Of a stretch of DNA of 38,908 bases, positions 21,747 to 29,274 are shown one piece after another. The notes beneath the pieces were generated by a model. That model was not told the DNA's origin. It was given only the letters and a program-made list of their open reading frames with translations, and ran no database searches. A program made the translations under genes and the position numbers. Each line of letters starts with the position of its first letter. Position 1 is the first letter of the stretch. The DNA comes from Chloroflexota bacterium (GTDB lineage: Bacteria; Chloroflexota; Anaerolineae; UBA4142): the NCBI GenBank assembly GCA_016219275.1, contig JACRBM010000014.1:1-38908 (forward strand), given 5' to 3'.

Positions 21747-22805
21747 TTATTTCCCCAAGAACTCGCGCACGACGCGCGCGAATTCCTCGGGTTGATCGCT
21801 GATTGCAAAGTGACCGGCGTTTTGAATGATGCGAAATTCCGCGCGCGGAAACGCGTCCGCGTACATGCGCGTCGCCTGCTCCGGTTGCAGGTCGTTCGCG
21901 CCGTGCAGCACCAACACGGGCGCGGTCACGGGTTTGAGCGCCGCGCGATAATCGTGGCGCAAGCCCATGCTCATGTACATCGCGTACGTCATCCAGCCGC
22001 CCGCATCGGCGGATGAATTTTCCGGCGGCAAGGTGAATCCCTTGCGTTGCGCGGCGACGGAATAGTAGCGCGCGAATTCCGCGTTGAGCGATACGAGTTC
22101 GGTTTCGGTTTTGGAAAAGAGCGCGCCGAAATCGAGATAGCGTTTCATGTACGCGTCGTACTCCGCCTTCATTGCGTCCGGCAAGAGTGGCTTGATCTGC
22201 TCGAACAAGCCGCCGCTCTCCGGCGGCATCACCAACAGTTCCGCCGGCGCGACCAGGATCAATGCGCGCACATGTTCGGGAAATTCGGCGGCATAGAGGG
22301 AGGCGAGAAATCCGCCGAACGAGTGACCGACGAGAATGATTTTTTCGTCGCCCAGGATTTGCCGGATGCGTTCGATGTCCGCGATCTGCGCGCCCAGTCC
22401 GAGTGTCTTGTCGAGCGTCTGCATATTTTCGTAATAGTTCGACGACGAAAATTTTTCGATGGGACGCGACGATTTGCCGCAACCGCGTTGATCGTAGTAA
22501 TGAAATTTGTAATTCGCGTTCAGCCGCGCGAGACCGGGCAACGGTTTTGCAATTGGTGCGCCAGGTCCGCCGTGAACGACGAGCACGTTCGCGCCCGCGC
22601 CGTCGGCATAGTGATACAACTTGATGTCGCCTTCGACATTCCAAAAATCTTTGCCGACAGTTTGAGGCGGTGGCTGAAGATTCTTGATTGCGCGCGCCAT
22701 CCCCGGTTCGTACAACGGTTGTTGCAGCGCGAACCAAAACCACACACCACCCGCCACGATCACTACGAACAAAACGAACACGACGATCAGAATAATTTTT
22801 TTCAT
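21747..22805 (-). CDS. Membrane-anchored alpha/beta hydrolase, proline iminopeptidase-like
   Basis: 352 residues. Residues 3-27 are a hydrophobic signal anchor, so the enzyme probably acts outside the membrane. The catalytic domain shows oxyanion-loop motif HGGPG, YYDQRGCGKSSRP, the nucleophile elbow GHSFGG (Ser) and the C-terminal GHF with the catalytic His; GANDLQPEQ supplies the acidic residue. HGGPG and DQRGCGKS are hallmarks of proline iminopeptidase-type hydrolases. It starts 12 bases after the glycosylase-like gene and precedes the GyrI-like gene by 14, so it belongs to that operon. Confidence 0.9.
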   Translation of the reverse strand: MKKIILIVVFVLFVVIVAGGVWFWFALQQPLYEPGMARAIKNLQPPPQTVGKDFWNVEGDIKLYHYADGAGANVLVVHGGPGAPIAKPLPGLARLNANYKFHYYDQRGCGKSSRPIEKFSSSNYYENMQTLDKTLGLGAQIADIERIRQILGDEKIILVGHSFGGFLASLYAAEFPEHVRALILVAPAELLVMPPESGGLFEQIKPLLPDAMKAEYDAYMKRYLDFGALFSKTETELVSLNAEFARYYSVAAQRKGFTLPPENSSADAGGWMTYAMYMSMGLRHDYRAALKPVTAPVLVLHGANDLQPEQATRMYADAFPRAEFRIIQNAGHFAISDQPEEFARVVREFLGK

Positions 22806-22817
22806 TTGCTCTCCAAT

Positions 22818-23648
22818 TTATTCCTGGCAGTTCGCGCAAAAGTAACACGCCCCGCCCAAGTACTGAATCTTTTGAATCGGTCCGCCGCATCCCGGACAAG
22901 GACGCTCTGGCGCGTGCTTGTCCATCAAGCGGACGTACTTACCCGGCTTGCCATAGAGATCCAATTCGTCGTAGCGACCGCCTTGCTGGGTCACTTGCCC
23001 CACCGTTTTGAGAATCGCGTTGTACAGTTGTCGCGTTTGGCGCTTGGTTAGTTCGTCAATCGAATGTTTGGGATGGAGGCGCGCGTTGAAAAGAATGTCC
23101 TGCGCGATCGCGTTCCCCAGACCTGGGATGAGTTGATTCTGGGTCAACAATCCTTTCGCGCTCGTCTTCTCCACTTGGACTGCCGCGTCAATCAGTTTGC
23201 AAAAGTACTCGAACGTAAACGCTGGCTCAATCGGCGTCGTTCGCATGTCCTTGATGTATTGACGCTGGCGCTCCTTGCCTTTTTCGTACAGTTCCATCGC
23301 GCCCCACATCTGCGTGGTCGCGGTGAGCGCCGAACCGTCTTGAAACTCCAGCCGGAGATGATACTTGTCCGGCGGTTTGGTATCGGCGGGATGATAGAGC
23401 ACCTTGCCGCCGCATTCTCCCAGCACTAACACGTAGCCAGGATCGAGCGAGACACAGAGCCACCTGCCCCTGACTTGCGCCTTGCCAATTTTTTTCGCTT
23501 GCGTCAGCGCGGTAAATTCGGCAGGACGCCGATTGTACCAGACGAATTTGTGCGGCGTGTTGCCCAAACATCCTTGCTGAATGATTTTGCCTTTGAGTGT
23601 TTCGTTCATTTGTTTGGCGAGCGTGAGATACTCCGGTAACTCGAACAT
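22818..23648 (-). CDS. Fpg/Nei-family DNA glycosylase-like protein lacking the N-terminal Pro
   Basis: 276 residues. Like Fpg/Nei proteins it has an N-terminal beta-sandwich, a helix-two-turn-helix region (GLLTQNQLIPGLGNAIAQDILF) and a C-terminal zinc finger with four cysteines (CPGC and CANC). The usual MPELPE start reads MFELPE here: the catalytic N-terminal Pro is Phe2, while Glu3 is kept. The start is secure (GGAGG five bases upstream). A subfamily with such N-termini exists in annotated genomes, so this is not a lone mutation, but beta/delta-lyase activity through Pro is not expected. It may excise bases by another mechanism or only bind lesions. Second gene of the WYL operon. Confidence 0.88.
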   Translation of the reverse strand: MFELPEYLTLAKQMNETLKGKIIQQGCLGNTPHKFVWYNRRPAEFTALTQAKKIGKAQVRGRWLCVSLDPGYVLVLGECGGKVLYHPADTKPPDKYHLRLEFQDGSALTATTQMWGAMELYEKGKERQRQYIKDMRTTPIEPAFTFEYFCKLIDAAVQVEKTSAKGLLTQNQLIPGLGNAIAQDILFNARLHPKHSIDELTKRQTRQLYNAILKTVGQVTQQGGRYDELDLYGKPGKYVRLMDKHAPERPCPGCGGPIQKIQYLGGACYFCANCQE

Positions 23649-23670
23649 GCGTGCCTCCAAAACCGTGTCG

Positions 23671-23704
23671 AACCTTGCGAAGGTTTCCAAACCTTCGCAA
23701 GGTT
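23671..23704. repeat. Perfect palindrome between the WYL and glycosylase genes
   Basis: AACCTTGCGAAGGTTT (23671-23686) and its exact complement (23689-23704) around a CC loop. There is no T tract on the minus strand, so it is probably a dispersed palindrome that may process or attenuate the transcript rather than a full terminator. Confidence 0.7.
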
Positions 23705-23708
23705 AAAA

Positions 23709-24671
23709 TCAATGATTGGTTTCGTATTGTTTTGCGATTGCGCTCGCCCACTCGCGCACGATGCGGCGCAGTTCATCCGGCGCGAGTACGGTCACGATCG
23801 GACCATATCCGAGCGTCATCGCCGCCGCCCAGGTCAAATCCGGCATGGATGCGGTGATGATGACCGAGCCGTCGCTTTGCTCTTCGAGCGTGTCCCAGTA
23901 CGCGCGATTGTCCTGGGCAAGGAGCGCGGCGTCCGGTGCAAAGCGCAAACGCATTTCCACTTTGGTTTCCGATTCGAATGCCTGCGCGAGAAATTCGTGC
24001 GCGTTGAAATGCTCCGGCGTCTGAAACGTCTTGTCGAGCAGAGTGAGTTCGCCGATGCGATCCAAGCGAAACGAGCGACTCGCGTTTCGCAAGTGGCAAT
24101 GTCCGATGACGTACCACCAGCCCCACCGATTGACGAGCGCGTACGGGTCCACCTCGCGTGATTCTGCTTCGGGCTGATTTTGTTTTCGATACGCCATCGC
24201 CACGCGGCGCTGCTCGTGAATCGCGCGGCGCAATTTTTCCAACAGTGGGATCAGCGTATCGAGTTGAACGCGGTGCATCCCGGCGGTGACGAGCGTTCGC
24301 CGCGCCCACGCGATTTCGTGACGCTGTTCTTCCGGCAAAACGTTTTCGAGTTTCGCGAGCGCGCCTTGCGCGGCATCTTGGTACAATTTGCCCCACATCT
24401 CGCGCACCAGACTCGTGCCGAGGTACACCGCGACCGCTTCCTCCGGCGAAAAGACGAGCGGCGGCATCTTGTAGCCGCGCACGAGTGAAAATCCGCCGTA
24501 CGGTCCGCGCTCGGAATAGATCGGAATGCCCATCTCGTCGAGCATCGCGATGTAGCGATGCAGCGAGCGCACCGAGACGCCGAGTTCTTCCGCGAGGTCG
24601 GACGCTTTTTGGTTCGGCTGACGTTGGAGCAACATCAGCAAGGTGATGAGTCGGGTGGCGGTGTTTGCCAT
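23709..24671 (-). CDS. WYL domain transcriptional regulator
   Basis: 320 residues. The N-terminal winged helix-turn-helix (HTH_11/DeoR type) is RLITLLMLLQRQPNQKASDL and the recognition segment VSVRSLHRYIAMLDEMGIPI. A WYL domain follows (about 140-210; MAYRKQNQPE, VDPYALVNRWGWWYVIGH, RSFRLDRIGELTLL) and a C-terminal WCX extension. WYL regulators sense ligands, possibly nucleic acids or nucleotides, and often control DNA-damage or phage-defence genes. It heads an operon with the glycosylase-like, hydrolase and GyrI-like genes. A palindromic operator candidate lies 40 bases upstream, suggesting autoregulation. Confidence 0.93.
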   Translation of the reverse strand: MANTATRLITLLMLLQRQPNQKASDLAEELGVSVRSLHRYIAMLDEMGIPIYSERGPYGGFSLVRGYKMPPLVFSPEEAVAVYLGTSLVREMWGKLYQDAAQGALAKLENVLPEEQRHEIAWARRTLVTAGMHRVQLDTLIPLLEKLRRAIHEQRRVAMAYRKQNQPEAESREVDPYALVNRWGWWYVIGHCHLRNASRSFRLDRIGELTLLDKTFQTPEHFNAHEFLAQAFESETKVEMRLRFAPDAALLAQDNRAYWDTLEEQSDGSVIITASMPDLTWAAAMTLGYGPIVTVLAPDELRRIVREWASAIAKQYETNH

Positions 24672-24701
24672 CGCAATTTCCCTTCATCTGACAACAATCT
24701 A

Positions 24702-24729
24702 TGGCAGGTTTATGCCAATTCCTGGCATA
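24702..24729 (-). promoter_or_regulatory. Candidate operator of the WYL operon
   Basis: Perfect palindrome TATGCCA-ATTCC-TGGCATA (24711-24729), with a further TGGCA half-site at 24702-24706. It lies 40 bases before the WYL start codon, where an autoregulatory site would be expected. No confident -35/-10 pair was placed. Confidence 0.5.
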
Positions 24730-24748
24730 ATTGTCGCGCCGTTTCGCG

Positions 24749-24780
24749 AAAAAAGAAAACCGCGCCGACCGTTGGCGCGG
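24749..24780 (-). terminator. Terminator downstream of the GDPD gene
   Basis: On the minus strand, stem CCGCGCC / GGCGCGG (24760-24766, 24774-24780), seven-base loop, followed by TTTTCTTTTTT. It separates the GDPD gene from the WYL operon. Confidence 0.75.
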
Positions 24781-24799
24781 CAAGCGCGGTTGTCATTTC

Positions 24800-24872
24800 C
24801 ACCACTGAGGACACAGAGGTCACAGAGTTGTGAACTATTTCTTTCTCTGTGCTCTCTGTGTCCTCAGTGGTG
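24800..24872. repeat. Long hairpin repeat (CACCACTGAGGACACAGAG type)
   Basis: Two 28-base arms (24800-24827 and 24845-24872) are complementary at 26 positions around a 17-base loop. The arms carry the ACTGAGG-ACACAGAG-type wording of a palindromic repeat that recurs in many environmental bacterial genomes. It ends 13 bases from the GDPD stop codon. Confidence 0.75.
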
Positions 24873-24884
24873 CATCCAAATTCC

Positions 24885-25811
24885 CTATCTGCCCAACACG
24901 CTTTTCAACACATCCGGGTTGTTCGTCGTGATGCCATCCACGCCCCAATCCGCCAGGCGTTTCATTTCGCCGGCAGAGTTGACCGTCCACGTACCGATTT
25001 TCAATCCGCGCGCGTGAACCGCGCGCACCAACGCTTCGGTCACAGGCGTCGAATTCGGCATAAAAAAATCCGCGCCAGTCGTCTCGATGATTTCGGCGAC
25101 GATTTGATCCGGCGTCAACGTCGCCCGCGTCGTGAACCAGCGCGCATCCACAATCGCGCCGGTCTTGATGCGCGCGTCGAGCGCCTTGACTTGCTTGAGC
25201 GTCGGGAAATCGAACGAGATGATGATGGCATCATTCGTCATGCCGCGCGCGTTGACGAGGTCAATCACTTTTTTCTCGATGCCGGGATAGCGCGTGTTGC
25301 CGGCGTTCACTTTGATTTCGATTTGGATGCCGGACTTGCCCTTTACCATGTCGAGTACTTGCGCGAGCGTCGGGATTTCTTGTTGCGTGACGCCGCCTTT
25401 GGCATTCTTCGCCGCCGCGTTCAGTTTTTTGAGTTCGGCGAGCGTCATGTCGCTGATCTGTCCCGAACCGTTCGTCGTGGTCGCCACGTTTGGATCGTGC
25501 ATGATGATCACTTCGCCATCTTTGCTGAGATGCGTATCCGTCTCAACTTGATCCACGCCGAGCTTGAGCGCGTTCTCGAATGCCGCGAGTGTGTTCTCCG
25601 GCATCAATGCCGCGCCGCCGCGATGCGCGACGATTAGCGCTTTGCTCGAGAATGGCGCAACCGATGGCGCGGCAGGCGACCCAGGTTTTTGTGGCGCGGT
25701 CGCGGTGAGGATCGCGCCGACATTCGCGGTAGGAGTTGGGGCGGGAGTTGGTGCGTTGCACGCGGCGAGCGCGAACGCGAGCGCGAGAGCGAACAAAAAT
25801 GTTTGTTTCAT
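24885..25811 (-). CDS. Glycerophosphodiester phosphodiesterase lipoprotein
   Basis: 308 residues. A signal peptide ends in lipobox LAAC (Cys18), then a Pro/Thr-rich linker, then a GDPD TIM barrel: VAHRGGAALMPENT (catalytic HRG and PENT), DQVETDTHLSKDGEVIIMHD, IEIKVNAG and TWTVNSAGEMKRLADWGVDG. It cleaves glycerophosphodiesters to glycerol-3-phosphate and an alcohol, here outside the membrane. It lies directly downstream of the ugpB-like gene, the place of UgpQ-type enzymes, so it probably supplies glycerol-3-phosphate to the transporter. It has no clear ribosome binding site, and a terminator precedes it. Confidence 0.92.
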   Translation of the reverse strand: MKQTFLFALALAFALAACNAPTPAPTPTANVGAILTATAPQKPGSPAAPSVAPFSSKALIVAHRGGAALMPENTLAAFENALKLGVDQVETDTHLSKDGEVIIMHDPNVATTTNGSGQISDMTLAELKKLNAAAKNAKGGVTQQEIPTLAQVLDMVKGKSGIQIEIKVNAGNTRYPGIEKKVIDLVNARGMTNDAIIISFDFPTLKQVKALDARIKTGAIVDARWFTTRATLTPDQIVAEIIETTGADFFMPNSTPVTEALVRAVHARGLKIGTWTVNSAGEMKRLADWGVDGITTNNPDVLKSVLGR

Positions 25812-25823
25812 CTTCGACTCTGA

Positions 25824-25859
25824 TAAAAAAACCTGGAAGGTCTCCGAGACCTTCCAGGT
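25824..25859 (-). terminator. Terminator between the binding-protein and GDPD genes
   Basis: On the minus strand, a 12-base perfect stem (25831-25842 with 25848-25859; ACCTGGAAGGTC type) is followed by seven T. It would limit read-through from the abundant binding-protein mRNA into the GDPD gene. Confidence 0.8.
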
Positions 25860-25867
25860 CTGTGTGT

Positions 25868-27271
25868 TTACTTTGGTGCGGTCTTGTTGTAATCGGTGAT
25901 CAGTTTGGTGACATCGTTTGCCGCCGCATCGAGCGCCTGTTGTGGCGTTGACTTGGCAGCGATCACTTCCTCGATCGCGAGTTCAGTCCGTTGGCGTGCC
26001 GCGGGCATTACGCCGGTCAACGCGCCTTGCGTAAAGCGGTTGTTCGGCGCGGCGTGCAGTTGATCCACCGCGGTCTTGAATTGCGGATACTTGGCGACCC
26101 ATTCCTGGTCTTCTTTCACGTCGTAGGATTTCTTAGTGACCGGATAGTAGCCGCTCGCGGTGTGCCAGTACGCCTGGATTTCCGGCGAGACGGTGAACTT
26201 GACGAATTCCCACGCGCAACCTTGTTCCGCGGCGGGGCGATCTTTCATGATGTAGACGGACGCGCCGCCGATGATCGTGCCGGCTTTTTGGAACGCGGCT
26301 TCATCGGGACGCGGCAAGAAACCGGTGCCGAGTTCGAATTTGCCCTGTGCCGCATTGAGGCGCGAGCGCAAACCAGCGGTGGATTCGATCATCATCGCGG
26401 TCTGTTGGGCGTCGAACGCCTTTTGCGTGTCCGCAGTCGGGCGACCAAAGTTACCGAAGACACCCGCGTCGTACCCTTCTTTCCACCACTGCAAAATCTT
26501 GACGCCTTCGGGCGAGTTGAACGTGGCTTTCGTCGCGCGCGCATCGCGCCCGTTGCCGTTGTCGAGGTACAATCCACCCGACGCGGCGAGGAGTTGTTCA
26601 AAGAACCAGCCATAGATCGCCATCGAGTAACCGTACATCGCGACCTTGCCATCCGCGCCTTTCTTGGTCAGCTTTTTGGCATAGTCCAGCACTTCGGCGT
26701 AGGTGCGCGGCGGTTTGTTCGGATCGAGACCCGCGGCTTTGAACGCGTCCTTGTTGTAGTAGAGCATCGGGTTCGAGGTGTTGTACGGCATGCCGTACAG
26801 TCTACCGCCGACCGAGTAGTACGCGAGCACGTTCTGCTCAAAGTCCTTCAGGTCGAACTTGTCTTTGTCAATGAAATCCTGCATCGGCGCGATCACTTGC
26901 AGGTCAACCAAAACCTGGGTCGCGAGATCGAACTGTTGCACGACCGCCGGCACGTCTTTCGATTGCAAGCCGGCTTTCAACTTGTTGAGCGAATCGTCGT
27001 ACGATCCCTGGAACACCGCTTCGCCGACGCACTTGTTTTGCACCGCGTTGAAGCGTTTCATCATTTCGGCAATCGCTTCGCCGTTCGTGCCACCCATCGA
27101 ATGCCAGAACGCGAACTTGGCTGACGCGGCGGCAGGCGCGCTCGTGGCAGCCGCGGGTGCGCTGGTTGCCGCGGGTGCGGCAGGCGCTTTGGTCGGTTCA
27201 GCGGGTGCGGCGCAGGCAACGACGAGCGCCAACACGACGAGCAACGCACTAATCAACATCCAACGTTTCAT
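25868..27271 (-). CDS. ugpB: ABC transporter substrate-binding lipoprotein, UgpB-like (glycerol-3-phosphate)
   Basis: 467 residues. A signal peptide with lipobox VVAC (Cys20), an Ala/Pro-rich tether to about residue 50, then a family-1 solute-binding protein. UgpB-like features: KFAFWHSMGGTNGEAIAEMM near the start, LYGMPYNTSNPMLYYNKDAF, SRLNAAQGKFELGTGFLP, GGASVYIMK and the C-terminal NRFTQGALTGVM. It delivers glycerol-3-phosphate or a related phosphodiester to the permease. GGAGGAG precedes the ATG. The permeases are upstream on the same strand, separated by a quinone oxidoreductase gene, and a GDPD gene follows; together these support the Ugp assignment. Confidence 0.85.
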   Translation of the reverse strand: MKRWMLISALLVVLALVVACAAPAEPTKAPAAPAATSAPAAATSAPAAASAKFAFWHSMGGTNGEAIAEMMKRFNAVQNKCVGEAVFQGSYDDSLNKLKAGLQSKDVPAVVQQFDLATQVLVDLQVIAPMQDFIDKDKFDLKDFEQNVLAYYSVGGRLYGMPYNTSNPMLYYNKDAFKAAGLDPNKPPRTYAEVLDYAKKLTKKGADGKVAMYGYSMAIYGWFFEQLLAASGGLYLDNGNGRDARATKATFNSPEGVKILQWWKEGYDAGVFGNFGRPTADTQKAFDAQQTAMMIESTAGLRSRLNAAQGKFELGTGFLPRPDEAAFQKAGTIIGGASVYIMKDRPAAEQGCAWEFVKFTVSPEIQAYWHTASGYYPVTKKSYDVKEDQEWVAKYPQFKTAVDQLHAAPNNRFTQGALTGVMPAARQRTELAIEEVIAAKSTPQQALDAAANDVTKLITDYNKTAPK

Positions 27272-27304
27272 TTTCTCTTCTCCTCCTTGAGAGAATCATT
27301 TAGA

Positions 27305-27326
27305 AGCATAGCGTCTCGGCTATGCT
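27305..27326. repeat. Hairpin upstream of ugpB
   Basis: Stem AGCATAGC / GCTATGCT (27305-27312, 27319-27326) with a six-base loop, 34 bases before the ugpB start codon and upstream of its ribosome binding site. No promoter was found in this 114-base gap, so the hairpin could be a processing or stabilising element of a shared mRNA. Confidence 0.5.
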
Positions 27327-27385
27327 ACCCACGAGTAGTTTAGGCGTACTGGTGTAGCTGTTTGGAGTGAGCACCTCCTTGTAAG

Positions 27386-28354
27386 TTATGGGATGAGTAA
27401 CACTTTGCCGATCGCCGCGCGGCTTTCGAGGAATGCGTGCGCGTCGGCGGCGTTGACGAGTGGAAATGTTTTCGCGATTTGGACGTTCAGTTTGCCAGAC
27501 TGCATCCACGCAAACAAATCATTCGCGCGGCGCAGAATCTCGGCGCGCGTGGCGGTATAATGCGCGAGCGTCGGACGCGTGAGAAAGAGCGACCCTTTCG
27601 CATTGAGAATTTGGGGATCGAGCGGCGCGACGGGTCCGCTGGCTTGACCGTACAGGACCAGATAACCACGCGGGCGCAGGCAGTTCAGACTTTTATCGAA
27701 GGTGGTCTTGCCGACCGAATCATACACGACGTCCACGCCCTTGCCATCGGTCAGGCGTTTGACCTCGACTTCGAAATCGTTTTGCGCGTAATTGATGACC
27801 GTGTCCGCGCCGGCTTGTTTGGCAACGCGCGCCTTTTCTTCCGTCGAGGTAGTGCCAATGACGCGCGCGCCGCATTGCTTGGCGATTTGCACGAGCAACG
27901 CGCCGACGCCGCCTGCCGCCGCATGCACGAGCGCCGTGTCGCCGGGTTTGAGCGGAAATGTATCGAACGCGAGATAGTGCGCGGTCATTCCCTGCAACAT
28001 CAACGCCGCGGCTTGTTCAGCCGTGATGCTGCTGGGAACCGGCACCGCGCGCCACGCCGGAATCACCGCGAATTCGGCGTACGATCCCAGCACGGAGGTG
28101 TACGCCACGCGATCACCCGGCTTGAGGTCGGTCACACTCGCGCCGACCGCGTCCACCACCCCCGCGGCTTCTTGCCCGAGCGTGAACGGTAGCGGTGGTT
28201 TGTACAGCCCCACGCGTTGGTACGTATCCACATAGTTGATCCCCACCGCTTCGATCTTGACGCGCACGTCGCCGTTGCCCGGTTCCGGTTTGGCGACCTC
28301 ATCAAGTTTGAGAGCGTCGAGACCGCCGTGTTGATGGATGCGAATGGATTTCAT
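27386..28354 (-). CDS. NADPH:quinone oxidoreductase (zinc-independent MDR)
   Basis: 322 residues of the medium-chain dehydrogenase/reductase superfamily, quinone oxidoreductase branch. Features: [40 protein letters not shown], and the NADPH-binding [15 protein letters not shown]. The structural and catalytic zinc ligands of alcohol dehydrogenases are absent. It catalyses NADPH-dependent reduction of quinones or enones. It sits on the same strand between the two permease genes and the binding-protein gene, an unusual position with no evident link to phosphate-ester uptake. Confidence 0.92.
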   Translation of the reverse strand: MKSIRIHQHGGLDALKLDEVAKPEPGNGDVRVKIEAVGINYVDTYQRVGLYKPPLPFTLGQEAAGVVDAVGASVTDLKPGDRVAYTSVLGSYAEFAVIPAWRAVPVPSSITAEQAAALMLQGMTAHYLAFDTFPLKPGDTALVHAAAGGVGALLVQIAKQCGARVIGTTSTEEKARVAKQAGADTVINYAQNDFEVEVKRLTDGKGVDVVYDSVGKTTFDKSLNCLRPRGYLVLYGQASGPVAPLDPQILNAKGSLFLTRPTLAHYTATRAEILRRANDLFAWMQSGKLNVQIAKTFPLVNAADAHAFLESRAAIGKVLLIP

Positions 28355-28363
28355 CGTTACAAA

Positions 28364-28405
28364 GTTCCCTTATTTCCCTCATTTCCCTCATTTCCCTTGC
28401 TTCCT
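28364..28405. repeat. TTTCCCTCA short tandem array
   Basis: Near-tandem nine-base units (ATTTCCCTC, ATTTCCCTC, ATTTCCCTT) fill most of the 77-base gap between the permease and quinone oxidoreductase genes. The period is 9, unlike the heptamer arrays elsewhere. Confidence 0.55.
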
Positions 28406-28431
28406 TTTGATGGAGAATTGAGGGAACTGGG

Positions 28432-29274
28432 TTATCCTTTCACTGCGCCGGCGGCGAGACCGCGAATCAATTGCCGATTGCCGGCGATGAACAGGATAAT
28501 GGTTGGAGTCAAGATCATGACGACGCCGGCGAGAACGACATTCCACAGAAAGCGTTCCTGGTCTTGCAAGAGGGCAAGCCCGATTTGCACCGTGCGCATG
28601 TCCTTGTTGTTGGTGACGAGCAGGGGCCACAGATATTGATTGTACGTCGTCAGAAAACTATACACGGCGAGCGTCCCCAACGCGGGACGCGCCAGCGGCA
28701 CCGCAATCGTGATCAGAAAACGAAGACGACCACACCCATCAATCCTTGCCGCATCGTGCAAGTCTTTGGGAATGGACATGAAAAATTGACGCACGAGGAA
28801 GGTGCCGTACGCCGTTGCCAGGTACGGCAACGTCAAACCCAGGTACGTGTCTTTGAGTTTCAGATCGTTCACGATGGTCATGTAATTCGGAATAATCGTC
28901 GCTTCCCACGGAATCATTTGCGTGGAAAGAAACAACAGGAAGAAAAAGTTCTTGTACTTGAAATCAATGAACGCGAACGCGTACGCCGCCAAACTCGCCA
29001 TCACCAAGTGGGAGATCATCACCGTGGACGACTGGATCAGACTGTTGAGCAAATAGCGCAGGATGGGCGCCATATTGTTCGCATCTACGAAATTCTGGAA
29101 GCGAAATCCCGTTGGCAACAACTTGGGCGGATAGTTCGACACGTCGGCTTCGGTGCCTAGACTCGTGATGAGGGCTTGATACAACGGGAACAGGACGAAA
29201 ACCGCCATCAACACGAGCAACGCGTACAAGAAAATTTTTTGGACGAGCGGATAGCGTGGAGTAGACTCGTTCAT
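28432..29274 (-). CDS. ugpE: ABC transporter permease, UgpE-like
   Basis: 280 residues with six membrane helices (MalG/UgpE family of carbohydrate-type importers). The EAA loop that contacts the ATPase is LHDAARIDGCGRLRFLITIA followed by VPLARP. Its start overlaps the end of the UgpA-like gene by 4 bases (ATGA), showing translational coupling. With the UgpA-like partner it forms the transmembrane pore. No ATP-binding subunit gene lies in the window, so a shared MsmK/UgpC-type ATPase encoded elsewhere is presumed. Confidence 0.9.
   Translation of the reverse strand: MNESTPRYPLVQKIFLYALLVLMAVFVLFPLYQALITSLGTEADVSNYPPKLLPTGFRFQNFVDANNMAPILRYLLNSLIQSSTVMISHLVMASLAAYAFAFIDFKYKNFFFLLFLSTQMIPWEATIIPNYMTIVNDLKLKDTYLGLTLPYLATAYGTFLVRQFFMSIPKDLHDAARIDGCGRLRFLITIAVPLARPALGTLAVYSFLTTYNQYLWPLLVTNNKDMRTVQIGLALLQDQERFLWNVVLAGVVMILTPTIILFIAGNRQLIRGLAAGAVKG

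Noticed and set aside
21733-22899. Upstream extension of the GyrI-like frame to 540 codons
   Set aside because: The extra part overlaps the hydrolase gene in another frame, and a GGAGG site fixes the start at 21732.
22047-23051. A 334-codon open frame on the plus strand
   Set aside because: It runs antisense across the hydrolase and glycosylase-like genes, both of which have clear catalytic motifs.
25991-27124. A 377-codon open frame on the plus strand
   Set aside because: It is the antisense of the UgpB-like gene; composition is typical of a GC shadow.
27360-27385. Strong AAGGAGGTG ribosome binding site on the minus strand after the quinone oxidoreductase gene
   Set aside because: No start codon follows at workable spacing and no open frame leads from it, so no gene was called.
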